Shown here: positions 1-8,193 of the stretch, in pieces
How the letters are laid out: each line of letters opens with the position of its first letter
Numbering within the stretch: the stretch's first letter is position 1
Assembly: GCA_020851015.1 (NCBI GenBank)
Contig: JADZDN010000397.1
Span: forward strand, 1-11,251
Source of the DNA: Alphaproteobacteria bacterium
GTDB taxonomy: Bacteria > Pseudomonadota > Alphaproteobacteria > JAEULC01
DNA length: 11,251 bases
Direction of reading: 5' to 3'
The notes under the pieces: model-generated
What the model was told of the DNA's origin: nothing
What the model saw: only the letters and a program-made list of their open reading frames with translations
The model's database searches: none
Position numbers and translations under genes: made by a program

Positions 1-1245
<1,245 letters not shown>

Positions 1246-1270
1246 CATCCCTAGCCGACCCGGTCGCGCC

Positions 1271-1299
1271 GGCCCCGATGCCATTCCCGGCGTCGGGCC
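1271..1299 (+). terminator. GC-rich hairpin after ahcY, possible terminator
   Basis: About 25 bases after the ahcY stop there is an inverted repeat: CCCGATGCC (1274-1282), a 6-base loop, then GGCGTCGGG (1289-1297), with one G-U pair. Two further pairs can form outside a bulged C at 1273. No T tract follows, so it is not a classical intrinsic terminator. It could stop transcription with Rho help or stabilise the 3' end of the mRNA. In DNA this GC-rich, chance hairpins are common, so confidence is limited. Confidence 0.35.
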
Positions 1300-1371
1300 G
1301 ACTGCTTCAGGGATTTCAGCAGGTTAGGGCCAACGGCACGCCCAGGCCGGTTTGTTTGGCTCCTTTCGCCC

Positions 1372-1432
1372 GAAACATTTATATCACCCCATAATCAATT
1401 GATTTAACATAATTTAGTTCGTAATGTTCGCG
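1372..1432 (+). promoter_or_regulatory. AT-rich island with 12-bp palindrome, likely promoter/operator of the PAP2-two-component unit
   Basis: This is the only strongly AT-rich stretch in the window. It lies 100-160 bp before the PAP2 phosphatase start. It contains the perfect palindrome AATCAATTGATT at 1393-1404. One possible sigma-70 reading is TTGATT (1399-1404), a 17-bp spacer, and TAATGT (1422-1427), which would place the palindrome over the -35 box. CATAAT occurs at 1390-1395 and again at 1408-1413 as alternative -10-like boxes without a good -35. The base composition and position support a regulatory region. The exact promoter boxes and any binding protein are inference. Confidence 0.4.
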
Positions 1433-1535
1433 TCAGATTGGATCGCCACGATCTGATCTCGCGTAGTCTTGTCTCGCCGGCGCGTGCTTGGGGAGCGCGG
1501 GATTACACACCCTGGAACTGGGTTGCCGGCCGCCC

Positions 1536-2591
1536 ATGAGCCGACTGCTGCTGCCTGCCCTCGCCTGCGCCGTGCTGGTCGCGGCACCGGCGCGCGCCCA
1601 GACCTGGGACGCCGGCCAGGCCGCCGTCGATCCCATTCTGACCTGGGGCAGCGCCAACGCCGGCGCCGGCGCCTGGTATCCCGCGCTGGAGAGCCGCCCG
1701 GCATTCCCCCTGGTGGCGTTCGGCAATGCTTCGCCTTTAGCGCAACCCGTCGCCGTGCCCGTGCAGCAGCCCGCTGCCGTTGCGCCGGAGGTGCAGACTG
1801 CCGCGGCCCAGCCTGCCGGCGCGGCGCCATCCGGCAATCAACGCGCGCAGGGCGAGCCGATTCTCAACGGCGACTACTGGCTGAACTATTTCTGGAATAT
1901 CCCGCGCTTCGTCACCGCGCCGTTGCGCTTCGACACCGCGGACTGGATCAAGACCGGCGCGTTCCTGGTTGCCGCCGGCGGCGCCTACCTGGCCGACGAG
2001 CGCCTGCACAAGTTCTTCCACGACCATCGCAGCACGGCGTCCGACGACCTGGCGGCCATCGGCTACCGGCTGGGCGACAGCAAGACGATCATTGCCGGGT
2101 CGCTGGGCGGCTACGTCGTGGGTTACGGCATCGCATCGATGAACGGAGGCAACGACTACCGCATCCGCGAGACCTCGCTGTTGGTGCTGCAGAGCTTCGC
2201 GTTGTCGGAATTGCTGGCCGAAGGTGCCAAGCGCGCGACCGGGCGCGAGCGGCCCGACACGACGGACGACCATTCGAACTGGCGCAGCGGCGGCAAGTCC
2301 TTTTTCTCCGGCCACACCGTCAACGCCTTCAGCACCGCCTCGGTCATTTCCGAGCAGTATGACGAAATCTGGGTTGCGCCGCTGGCCTATGGGCTGGCCG
2401 GGCTGGTCGCCTGGTCGCGCCTGAACGACAACGCGCACTGGACCAGCGACGTCGTGGTGGGCGCCGGCGTCGGCTATGCTGTCGGCAAGCTGGTGACCCA
2501 TTTCAGCCCGTTCCGCGAGCAGTCCGGCGTCAGCCTGTCCCCCCTCGGCATACCGGGCGGTGGCGGCGTGCAGGTCGGCTTCCGATTCTAG
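1536..2591 (+). CDS. Exported PAP2-superfamily phosphatase
   Basis: This is a type 2 phosphatidic acid phosphatase/haloperoxidase-fold enzyme, a family that removes phosphate from lipid or isoprenoid phosphates at the periplasmic face. All three signature motifs are present: K232-x6-R239-P240, S258-G-H260 (nucleophile histidine region) and S294-R-x5-H301-x3-D305. The start is placed at the ATG at 1536 because it gives a short signal peptide, MSRLLLPALACAVLVAAPARAQ, with a likely cut after A-R-A. A TTG at 1488 would add a non-signal leader. I see no strong Shine-Dalgarno sequence. Residues 60-100 are a low-complexity Ala/Pro/Gln linker before the enzyme domain. Hydrophobic stretches near 130-152, 185-200 and 282-318 may be membrane helices or buried helices. 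The 351-residue chain ends in VGFRF, an aromatic end reminiscent of outer-membrane proteins. The substrate (lipid A phosphate, undecaprenyl pyrophosphate or phosphatidate) cannot be read from sequence. The response-regulator gene begins 23 bp downstream, which suggests one operon. Confidence 0.9.
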   Translation: MSRLLLPALACAVLVAAPARAQTWDAGQAAVDPILTWGSANAGAGAWYPALESRPAFPLVAFGNASPLAQPVAVPVQQPAAVAPEVQTAAAQPAGAAPSGNQRAQGEPILNGDYWLNYFWNIPRFVTAPLRFDTADWIKTGAFLVAAGGAYLADERLHKFFHDHRSTASDDLAAIGYRLGDSKTIIAGSLGGYVVGYGIASMNGGNDYRIRETSLLVLQSFALSELLAEGAKRATGRERPDTTDDHSNWRSGGKSFFSGHTVNAFSTASVISEQYDEIWVAPLAYGLAGLVAWSRLNDNAHWTSDVVVGAGVGYAVGKLVTHFSPFREQSGVSLSPLGIPGGGGVQVGFRF

Positions 2592-2614
2592 CCGCGGACC
2601 GGTATTCTTCCCCG

Positions 2615-3301
2615 ATGCACATCCTGCTCGTCGAAGACGACCCGACCCTGAGCCAGCTCGTCAGCCGGAACCTGACGGCGCAGGGCTTCGCGGTCGATAC
2701 GGCGGCGACCATCGAGGAGGCCGATGGCGCCCTGGCGGCCACTACCTTCGATGCGGTTCTGCTGGACCTGTCGTTGCCGGACGGCGACGGAATCACCCTG
2801 TTGAAGGAGCTGCGGCGGCGGCGCAACAGCGTGCCGGTGATCGCCGTCACCGCGCGCGACGGCGTGGACGACCGCGTGCAGGGGCTGAACCTGGGCGCCG
2901 ACGACTACCTGGTGAAGCCGTTCGCGACCGAGGAGCTGGTGGCGCGGATGCGCGCCGTGCTGCGCCGCCCGCCGGAGGCGCTGGCGCTGCGGCTGACGCT
3001 CGGCAACATCGAGCTCGATCCAGTCGCCGGCGCGGTCACGGTCGATGGCCGCGGTGTCGTGGTGCCGCGCAAGGAGCTGGCGATCCTGGAGGCGCTGATG
3101 CGGCGCGCCGGGCGCGTGGTGGCCCGTGCGCTGCTGGAGCAGAGCGTCTACTCGCTGGGCGCGGAGATCGGCTCGAACGCGATGGACGCCAACATCTCGC
3201 GGCTGCGCCGGCGCCTGGCCGATGCGGGCGCGCGCGCCACCATTCACGCGGTGCGCGGCGTCGGCTACATGATCGCCGCCGCCGCCGAGCCGGGCGCATG
3301 A
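2615..3301 (+). CDS. OmpR/PhoB-family response regulator
   Basis: This 228-residue DNA-binding response regulator is of normal length for the OmpR family. The receiver domain (about 1-115) has the acidic pocket E7-D8-D9, the phospho-acceptor D51 in LLDLSLPDGDG, T79 and the conserved lysine K101 in LVKPF. The C-terminal winged helix (about 128-225) carries the typical ELAILEALMRRAGRVV, the SNAMDANISRLRRRL recognition-helix region and the closing VRGVGYMI hairpin. The ATG at 2615 gives the canonical MHILLVEDD beginning, although no clear Shine-Dalgarno sequence precedes it. Its stop overlaps the start of the kinase gene (ATGA), so the two are translationally coupled and form a cognate pair. Its target promoter is unknown. 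The PAP2 gene 23 bp upstream, or its own operon through the palindrome at 1393-1404, is the obvious candidate. The architecture resembles the PmrA/QseB/TctD group, but I would not assign one of those names. Confidence 0.96.
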   Translation: MHILLVEDDPTLSQLVSRNLTAQGFAVDTAATIEEADGALAATTFDAVLLDLSLPDGDGITLLKELRRRRNSVPVIAVTARDGVDDRVQGLNLGADDYLVKPFATEELVARMRAVLRRPPEALALRLTLGNIELDPVAGAVTVDGRGVVVPRKELAILEALMRRAGRVVARALLEQSVYSLGAEIGSNAMDANISRLRRRLADAGARATIHAVRGVGYMIAAAAEPGA

Positions 3302-4716
3302 CGGTCGCATACGCGCCATCCCTCGCCCGCCGCCTGCTTTCCCGCCTGCTGATCGTCTTCGCCCTCGCTTTTGCCGGGTCCTGCGCGCTGTTCCTGACGC
3401 TCGCGTGGGAGCAGGCCACCATCGAGATCCACGGCGACCTGGGCGAGATGGTGGACGCGCTGGCGGATAGCCTGCGCGTCGCGCCGGACGGCCAGCCGGT
3501 GCTCGAGCCTGCCCCGGCCCTGCGCAAGAAGCTGGCGCAGAAAGGCGTCGCGCACGTCGTAATCGACGTCACGCGGGGGCGCGTGCTGGCGGGATCGGCG
3601 ACGCCGATCGCCCCGCTGTTGCCGTCGCTGGCGGCCGATGGACCGACGCGCATGGCTTTTGCGCTCAACGGCACGCCCAACAAGCCCAAATCCGCCCTCA
3701 GCGGTTTCCTGGTCGAGCGCACGACCCCGGCCGGCCGCATCCGCATCGCCGTCGCGGCGCAGGAGCGCCACACCTGGCCATTCCTTGCCTGGGCGGTCGA
3801 CGAGCTGGTCGACGAGGTCCTGCCGGTGGGCGTTCCGCTGTTCTTCACCACGCTGATCGTCGCCGCCGTGACGATCCGCCACACGCTGCGGCCGGTGGCG
3901 CGCCTGTCGGACCAAGCCGGCGCCATTACGCCGCGAACGACGGGATTGCGGCTGGAAGCGCGCAAGGTGCCCAGCGAGGTGCTGCCGCTGGTGCAGGCCT
4001 TCAACGCGGCGCTCGAGCGGCTGGACGAGGGCTTCGCGCTGCAGCGGCGCTTTACCGCCAACGCGGCCCACCAGCTCCGCACGCCGATGGCGATCCTGCG
4101 CGCGCGGCTGGACGGCATGGCGCCGGGCCCGGAGGTCGAGAGCCTGAAGCAGGACTGCGACCGCATCGCGCGCGTCGTGTCGCAGCTCCTGGCGATCTCG
4201 CGCCTGGAAGCCAACCAAATCGAGATCACCGAGACGGTCGACCTCGGGCAGCTGGCTGCTTCGGTCGTGGCCGACATGGCGCCGCTGGCGATCGCCAGCC
4301 GCCGCAGCCTGGCGCTGGAAGCGCCGGCGGCGCCGGTGCTGGTGCGCGGCAACAGCGCCGCGCTGCGCGACGCCGTCATGAACCTGATCGACAACGCCCT
4401 GCGGTTCGGGCCGCCGGGTCAACCGGTCGACATCGTACTGCGCACGGGCGCGCGCATCGCCGTCGCCGATCGCGGGCCGGGCCTGGGGCCGCAGGACCGC
4501 GCGCGCGTGTTCGAGCCGTTCTGGCGCGGACGCGATCCGCGCGGATCGGGCAGCGGGCTGGGCCTGGCGATCGTTGCCGAGATCGCCCTGGCCCATGGCG
4601 GTCGCGCGAGCGTGGCGGAGCGCGAGGGCGGCGGCGCCGAGTTCCGCGTCGATCTGCCGCAGGTCGCCACGCCCGTGGAATTGGCGACACCCGGCTTGCC
4701 GCAGGCGGCACAGTGA
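3298..4716 (+). CDS. Membrane sensor histidine kinase, partner of the preceding regulator
   Basis: This 472-residue inner-membrane sensor kinase phosphorylates the regulator encoded just upstream. Visible order: TM1 at about 16-36, a periplasmic segment of about 135 residues, TM2 at about 173-195, a HAMP-like linker (LRPVARLSDQAG), and a HisKA domain with phospho-accepting H258 in NAAHQLRTP. The ATPase domain follows, with the N box N362-LIDNAL (N366), G1 box D391-RGPGLG and G2 box GSGSGLGLAI at 416-425. The start at 3298 is fixed by the 4-bp ATGA overlap with the regulator stop; the frame is open further upstream but there reads through the regulator gene. The periplasmic segment shows no motif that I recognise, so the signal is unknown. 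The FTANAAHQLRTP box resembles the QseC/TctE class of kinases. The stop overlaps the GTG start of the iron-sulfur gene (GTGA), so three genes are coupled in series. Confidence 0.95.
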   Translation: MTVAYAPSLARRLLSRLLIVFALAFAGSCALFLTLAWEQATIEIHGDLGEMVDALADSLRVAPDGQPVLEPAPALRKKLAQKGVAHVVIDVTRGRVLAGSATPIAPLLPSLAADGPTRMAFALNGTPNKPKSALSGFLVERTTPAGRIRIAVAAQERHTWPFLAWAVDELVDEVLPVGVPLFFTTLIVAAVTIRHTLRPVARLSDQAGAITPRTTGLRLEARKVPSEVLPLVQAFNAALERLDEGFALQRRFTANAAHQLRTPMAILRARLDGMAPGPEVESLKQDCDRIARVVSQLLAISRLEANQIEITETVDLGQLAASVVADMAPLAIASRRSLALEAPAAPVLVRGNSAALRDAVMNLIDNALRFGPPGQPVDIVLRTGARIAVADRGPGLGPQDRARVFEPFWRGRDPRGSGSGLGLAIVAEIALAHGGRASVAEREGGGAEFRVDLPQVATPVELATPGLPQAAQ

Positions 4717-5426
4717 GCGCCATCCTGCGGCTTCTCGCCGACCGCCTCGCAGCTTTCGGGCTGGTGGTGCGCGGCGGGTTCCATCCCGCGCCGGAGGACG
4801 GGGTGCCGGCGCTCGCCGACGGGCGCGCCGCCGCGACGGCCGTCATGATCGGCAATGTCGGCCAGGCGGGCGGCGATCCGATGTGGGCGGCGTTCGCGGC
4901 CGCGCGGTCGGCCGATCCCGGCCCCGACCCGATGAACGCCTGGACGCGCGGCGCGATCGATCCGCTGGCGCGCGAATGCGGCGCCATTGCCCTGTATCCG
5001 TTCGGCGGGCCGCCGCATCTTCCCTTCCAGCGCTGGGCGATGCGCGCCGAGCCGGTGTCCTCCTCGCCGCTCGGCCTCCTGATTCATCCGGAATACGGGC
5101 TGTGGCACGCCTACCGCGCGGCCCTGGCCTTTGCCGAGCGGCTGGACCTGCCGGCGCGCGCGGCGGCAGCAAGTCCCTGCGCGAGCTGCGCCGGCAAGCC
5201 GTGCCTGGAAGCCTGTCCGGTGCAGGCCTTCGATGCGAAGGGCTACGATGCCGCGCGTTGCGCCGACCATCTGGATGCGCCGGAAGGCGCGGATTGCATG
5301 GAGCGGGCCTGCCGCGCGCGCCGCGCCTGCCCGGTCGGCGCCGGACGGGCGCAGCAGCCGGACCAGGCGCTGTTCCACATGCGCGCCTTCCGGCGCGGCA
5401 TGGCGCTACGGCGCGGCGGAGCCTAG
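4713..5426 (+). CDS. Small iron-sulfur (4Fe-4S, QueG-like ferredoxin domain) protein of unknown role
   Basis: This 237-residue cytoplasmic protein carries cysteines suited to one or two [4Fe-4S] clusters. The first group is C156-x2-C159-x4-C164-x3-C168-P. The second group is C183, C195, C200 and C206-P. Classical bacterial ferredoxins use C-x2-C-x2-C-x3-CP twice, so the spacing is irregular. The order (a CxxC...CxxxCP group followed by a lone RC-A-D-H-L and a later C-C-CP group) resembles the ferredoxin domain of epoxyqueuosine reductase QueG, but the protein is much shorter and the cobalamin-binding half is not evident. Residues 1-150 are not recognised; they contain AVMIGNVGQAGGDPMW and HPEYGLWHAYRAAL, which look like conserved-fold text. 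The GTG start overlaps the kinase TGA (GTGA). The 3' end runs 21 bp into the tail of grxC on the other strand. Electron transfer is inferred from the cysteines; the partner is unknown. Confidence 0.85.
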   Translation: MSAILRLLADRLAAFGLVVRGGFHPAPEDGVPALADGRAAATAVMIGNVGQAGGDPMWAAFAAARSADPGPDPMNAWTRGAIDPLARECGAIALYPFGGPPHLPFQRWAMRAEPVSSSPLGLLIHPEYGLWHAYRAALAFAERLDLPARAAAASPCASCAGKPCLEACPVQAFDAKGYDAARCADHLDAPEGADCMERACRARRACPVGAGRAQQPDQALFHMRAFRRGMALRRGGA

Positions 5427-5678
5427 GCCGAGCATCGGATCGAGCTTGCCGGCGGCGTCGAGCGCCGCCAGGTCGTCGCTGCCGCCGACATGCACGCCGT
5501 CGATGAAGATCTGCGGCACGGTGTTGCGGCCGCCCGCGCGGTTGCGCATCTCGGCGCGGCGTTCGGGATGCTCCATCACGTCGACCTCCTCGAACGTAAC
5601 GCCCTTGCGCGCCAGCAGCGCCTTGGCGTGCGCGCAGTAGCCGCAGAACATCGAGGAGTAGATCTCAACCCTGGCCAT
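5406..5678 (-). CDS. grxC: Glutaredoxin 3
   Basis: This is a small cytoplasmic glutathione-dependent thiol oxidoreductase that reduces protein and mixed disulfides. At 90 residues it is the normal length for a class I bacterial glutaredoxin. Visible marks are the dithiol active site C12-G-Y-C15, the cis-proline T53-V-P55 and the glutathione-binding GGSDDL at 65-70. CGYC replaces the more common CPYC, a variation often seen in alphaproteobacterial Grx3. The upstream minus-strand sequence GAGAGACGG is a plausible ribosome binding site. The gene lies 61 bp after comF on the same strand, an arrangement that I recall as common in alphaproteobacteria, and is probably co-transcribed with it. Its 3' end overlaps the convergent iron-sulfur gene. 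Confidence 0.96.
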   Translation of the reverse strand: MARVEIYSSMFCGYCAHAKALLARKGVTFEEVDVMEHPERRAEMRNRAGGRNTVPQIFIDGVHVGGSDDLAALDAAGKLDPMLGLGSAAP

Positions 5679-5739
5679 CGTGGTTCCGTCTCTCGAAAGC
5701 CTTCGTCCGCCGTCATCTTGGCGCAGGCCGCGCGGCTTG

Positions 5740-6501
5740 TCACTGCGGGCGCACCACCCGGGCGAGCGTCAGCACGTCGACCGCGGCGGCGCCGGCCCGG
5801 CGTAGCACCTTGGCGCATTCCGCGACGGTGGCCCCGGTCGTCATCACGTCGTCCACCAGCAGCACGCGCCGCCCGGCGATCGCGGCGGCCCGGCCGGGAC
5901 GCAGCGCGAAGGCGCCAGCGACGTTGGCGTGGCGATGCGCGCGGTCGAGCCGGCCTTGCGAGGGCGTGTGACGCCGGCGCACCAGCAGGTCGGGCACCAC
6001 CGGCCGGGCGGCGATGCGGCCGAGCGCCAGCGCCAGCAGCGCCGACTGGTTGTAGCGCCGCCACAACAGGCGCCAGCGATGCAGGGGCACCGGCGCGATC
6101 AGCTCGCACTCCGCCAGCAGCTCGGCCCCTGCCCGCGCCATCCAGCGCGCGTAGCCGGGCGCGCCATGGGTCGCGTCGGCATGCTTGAAGCGCAGCACCA
6201 GTCCGCGCGCGCCCTCGTCGTAGCGCATCGCCGCCCGCGCGCGGTCGAAGCGCGGCGGATCGGCGACGCAGGCCGCGCACTCCAACGCCGCGGCATCGGG
6301 CGGCGCCAGCTCGAACGGCAGGCCGCAGCGCGCGCAATGCGGCGGCCCGATGAACGCCGCCTTCTCCCAGCAGGACGGGCAGAGCGCGCCCGGTTCCTCC
6401 ACCACCACGCCGCAGCCCAGGCAGCGCGGCGGCAGCAGCACGTCGAGCACGCGCCGGCCGATCCGCTGCGCCGATGACTTGAGCGTGGTCCCCGCCATCA
6501 T
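5740..6501 (-). CDS. comF: ComF family phosphoribosyltransferase-like protein
   Basis: ComF/GntX-type proteins combine a zinc-ribbon N terminus with a type I phosphoribosyltransferase fold and take part in DNA uptake or recombination in bacteria where they have been studied; the biochemical reaction is not settled. Four CxxC pairs are visible: C27/C30, C41/C44, C56/C59 and C75/C78. The PRPP-binding loop is VLLVDDVMTTGAT at 213-225, preceded by the family block RRRHTPSQGRL with its later R-x2-N. The 253-residue length is normal. Two ATG codons lie in tandem at 6501 and 6498; AGGG a few bases upstream fits either one. The gene begins 6 bp after the stop of the membrane-protein gene, so the two should be co-transcribed. 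No other competence gene is in view. Confidence 0.93.
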   Translation of the reverse strand: MMAGTTLKSSAQRIGRRVLDVLLPPRCLGCGVVVEEPGALCPSCWEKAAFIGPPHCARCGLPFELAPPDAAALECAACVADPPRFDRARAAMRYDEGARGLVLRFKHADATHGAPGYARWMARAGAELLAECELIAPVPLHRWRLLWRRYNQSALLALALGRIAARPVVPDLLVRRRHTPSQGRLDRAHRHANVAGAFALRPGRAAAIAGRRVLLVDDVMTTGATVAECAKVLRRAGAAAVDVLTLARVVRPQ

Positions 6502-6507
6502 CGCACC

Positions 6508-8112
6508 CTAGCGCGCCCCGCAGCCGGGCGGCAGCTCGACCACGCGGAAACGGCCGACCGGGGTGATCTCCGTCGCGTCGCGCAGGCACGCGGCGAGCGG
6601 CGCGAAGTCGGTGGCGCGCGCGCCGGTCCAGGTATGGTCGCCGTCGATCACCACGCGCCGGACATCGTCGCGCGCCAGATGGTCCGCGATCATCGCGTCG
6701 AACCGCGTTCGGGCGGGGTCGTCCTTGCCCGGATAGGCCAGGCCGGGGTGGAACCACAGCGCGGGAAACGCCGAGGGCTTGCCCGCCAGCGCGGAGAGGA
6801 TCGTCGCGTCGCCGATCAGCACGAAATTGCCGTCGCGTCCGCGCAGCACGTTCAACAGGTCGCGATAGGACTGGGCGCGATCCTCGGCCGCAAGGTCGCG
6901 GGCCACCATCGGCGGCAATACCCAGCGCAGCCCTGCCAGGCGCGGATCGACGACGCGCGCGTCGCCGGCGGCGCGCCAGTCCGCGCGGCGCAGTTCGTTG
7001 GCCGCGCGGGTCATGCTGGTGTCGAGGTGCAGCACCCCGACCTGGATCGCCATCATGGCGCCGACCGCCCAGGCGAGCCGGTAGCGCAGGCGCCCCATGC
7101 TATGAAAGCGCTGCTCGACCAGGAAATGCGCTAGGCCTGCCGCCAGCGGCAGCGCACCGAAGCCGAACCACGGGCTGTTGTCGGTCAGCCAGGCATAGAG
7201 GACCGCGCCCAGCACGAGCGATGTCGCCGACGCACGCGCGGCCCAACAGACAATGGCCAAGCGATCGATGGATTTCATCAGGCCACGCCAGCAGAACACC
7301 AGGACGATGACGACGGCGACCAGGCCGGGCTTGGCGACGTCATGCAGGCGGGGCGCGATCCAGCCCCAGGAAAGCCGCGCCTGCCCGGTCTCGCCGGGAA
7401 GGGTCACGAGCGACAGCCAGGCGTCGGCGACACCCGTCGCGCCAAGCGCGGCCATGCCCGGCAGCAGCACTGCCAGGACGCCAAGCGCCAGGGCGACCGG
7501 GCAAGTGCGCGGCGCGTGGAACAGTCGCGTCGCGATGCGGACCACCATGATGCCGGCGCAGACGATCATCCAGACCGACGGCATCGGCTTCGAGAGATAG
7601 GCGAGCGCGGCCACGACCGGCAGCAGGAACCAGCACAGCGGCGACGGCCGGCGCGCGCCGGCGTCCCACAGCAGGATCATGAACAGCAGCGCGCCGAATA
7701 TCACCGCGTGCTGGTCGGGATAGGGCGTGCCCATCGGCGGATAGAGCGCGGCGCCCGACAGCAGCGCATAAAAGAACGGCGGACCGGGCCGGCCAAAGAC
7801 CCGGTCCAAGGTCGCGTAGACCAGGACGGCGAAAGCCGCGTTCGCCAGGGCCGCATGGACGACATAGCTGGCCCACGACACGCCCGCGGCGGCGAAGATC
7901 GCCACCTGGATCGCCGACGGCACCAGCCCGGCGGGCAGCAGGAAGTCCCGGTACGGCACCTGGCCGCCCAACAGGCGCCAGCCGCCGTCCCACACGATCG
8001 ACTGGTCGAGCGGCATGAACCCCTTGAAGCCGACGCTCCAGACCAGCGCCGCCGCGACCGCGGCCACGATCGCGATCGCCGCGCAATGAAGTCCCGGCCG
8101 CGTTCCGCCCAA
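6508..8112 (-). CDS. Polytopic membrane protein, probable GT-C fold glycosyltransferase
   Basis: About 534 residues, strongly hydrophobic over the first 360, with roughly ten candidate membrane helices, then a soluble C-terminal part of about 170 residues. After the first helix comes an acidic loop (MPLDQSIVWDGGWRLL) and then QVPYRDFLLPAG near 51-62. This pattern of a loop aspartate followed by G-x-x-PYRDF is typical of bacterial GT-C enzymes (PMT/ArnT relatives) that use polyprenyl-phosphate sugars at the periplasmic face. Sugar and acceptor are unknown, and no sequence-level proof of catalysis is visible. The frame is open far upstream to about 9060, but that part is antisense to the methyltransferase gene and is dismissed. 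The best start is the TTG at 8112: it gives a short basic N terminus before the first helix and follows GGGGGCGGGA. A GTG at 8067 would cut into the first helix. It heads the minus-strand unit with comF and grxC. Confidence 0.7.
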   Translation of the reverse strand: MGGTRPGLHCAAIAIVAAVAAALVWSVGFKGFMPLDQSIVWDGGWRLLGGQVPYRDFLLPAGLVPSAIQVAIFAAAGVSWASYVVHAALANAAFAVLVYATLDRVFGRPGPPFFYALLSGAALYPPMGTPYPDQHAVIFGALLFMILLWDAGARRPSPLCWFLLPVVAALAYLSKPMPSVWMIVCAGIMVVRIATRLFHAPRTCPVALALGVLAVLLPGMAALGATGVADAWLSLVTLPGETGQARLSWGWIAPRLHDVAKPGLVAVVIVLVFCWRGLMKSIDRLAIVCWAARASATSLVLGAVLYAWLTDNSPWFGFGALPLAAGLAHFLVEQRFHSMGRLRYRLAWAVGAMMAIQVGVLHLDTSMTRAANELRRADWRAAGDARVVDPRLAGLRWVLPPMVARDLAAEDRAQSYRDLLNVLRGRDGNFVLIGDATILSALAGKPSAFPALWFHPGLAYPGKDDPARTRFDAMIADHLARDDVRRVVIDGDHTWTGARATDFAPLAACLRDATEITPVGRFRVVELPPGCGAR

Positions 8113-8193
8113 TCCCGCCCCCGATCGATGGCGGCGATCATGGCGTGGCGTTGCGCCCTTCGCAAACCGCCGGAGCCGGCCTAATGTCCGGGC
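8113..8193. promoter_or_regulatory. Short divergent intergenic region
   Basis: These 81 bp separate the start of the membrane-protein gene (minus strand) from the start of the methyltransferase (plus strand), so promoters for both units must lie here or inside the neighbouring coding sequence. I see no convincing -35/-10 pair, only a minor GCCGG-AG-CCGGC inverted repeat near 8169-8180. The label rests on the gene arrangement alone. Confidence 0.3.

Noticed and set aside
1404..1418. A possible CtrA box (TTAA-N7-TTAA) in the AT-rich island.
   Set aside because: TTAA is present at 1404-1407, but the second half at the right distance reads TAGT, so the motif is incomplete.
1414..1837. Minus-strand open frames over the PAP2 upstream region and its 5' end.
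   Set aside because: Composition is Arg/Ala/Pro-rich without motifs, and most of their length is antisense to the PAP2 gene.
1536..2591. Naming the PAP2 phosphatase LpxE, LpxT or an undecaprenyl-pyrophosphatase.
   Set aside because: The three catalytic motifs are shared across the superfamily, and nothing in the sequence decides the substrate.
2560..3297. The frame of the histidine kinase is open far upstream, suggesting a longer protein.
   Set aside because: That stretch overlaps the response regulator in another frame and reads as low-complexity Arg/Gly/Ala sequence. The ATG at 3298 overlapping the regulator stop gives a normal kinase beginning before TM1.
4713..5426. Calling the iron-sulfur gene queG (epoxyqueuosine reductase).
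   Set aside because: The cysteine order is similar, but the protein is much shorter than QueG and the cobalamin-binding half is not evident.
5740..6501. The eight cysteines of the ComF protein as an unusual extra metal site.
   Set aside because: Several CxxC pairs in the N-terminal part are normal for the ComF/GntX family.
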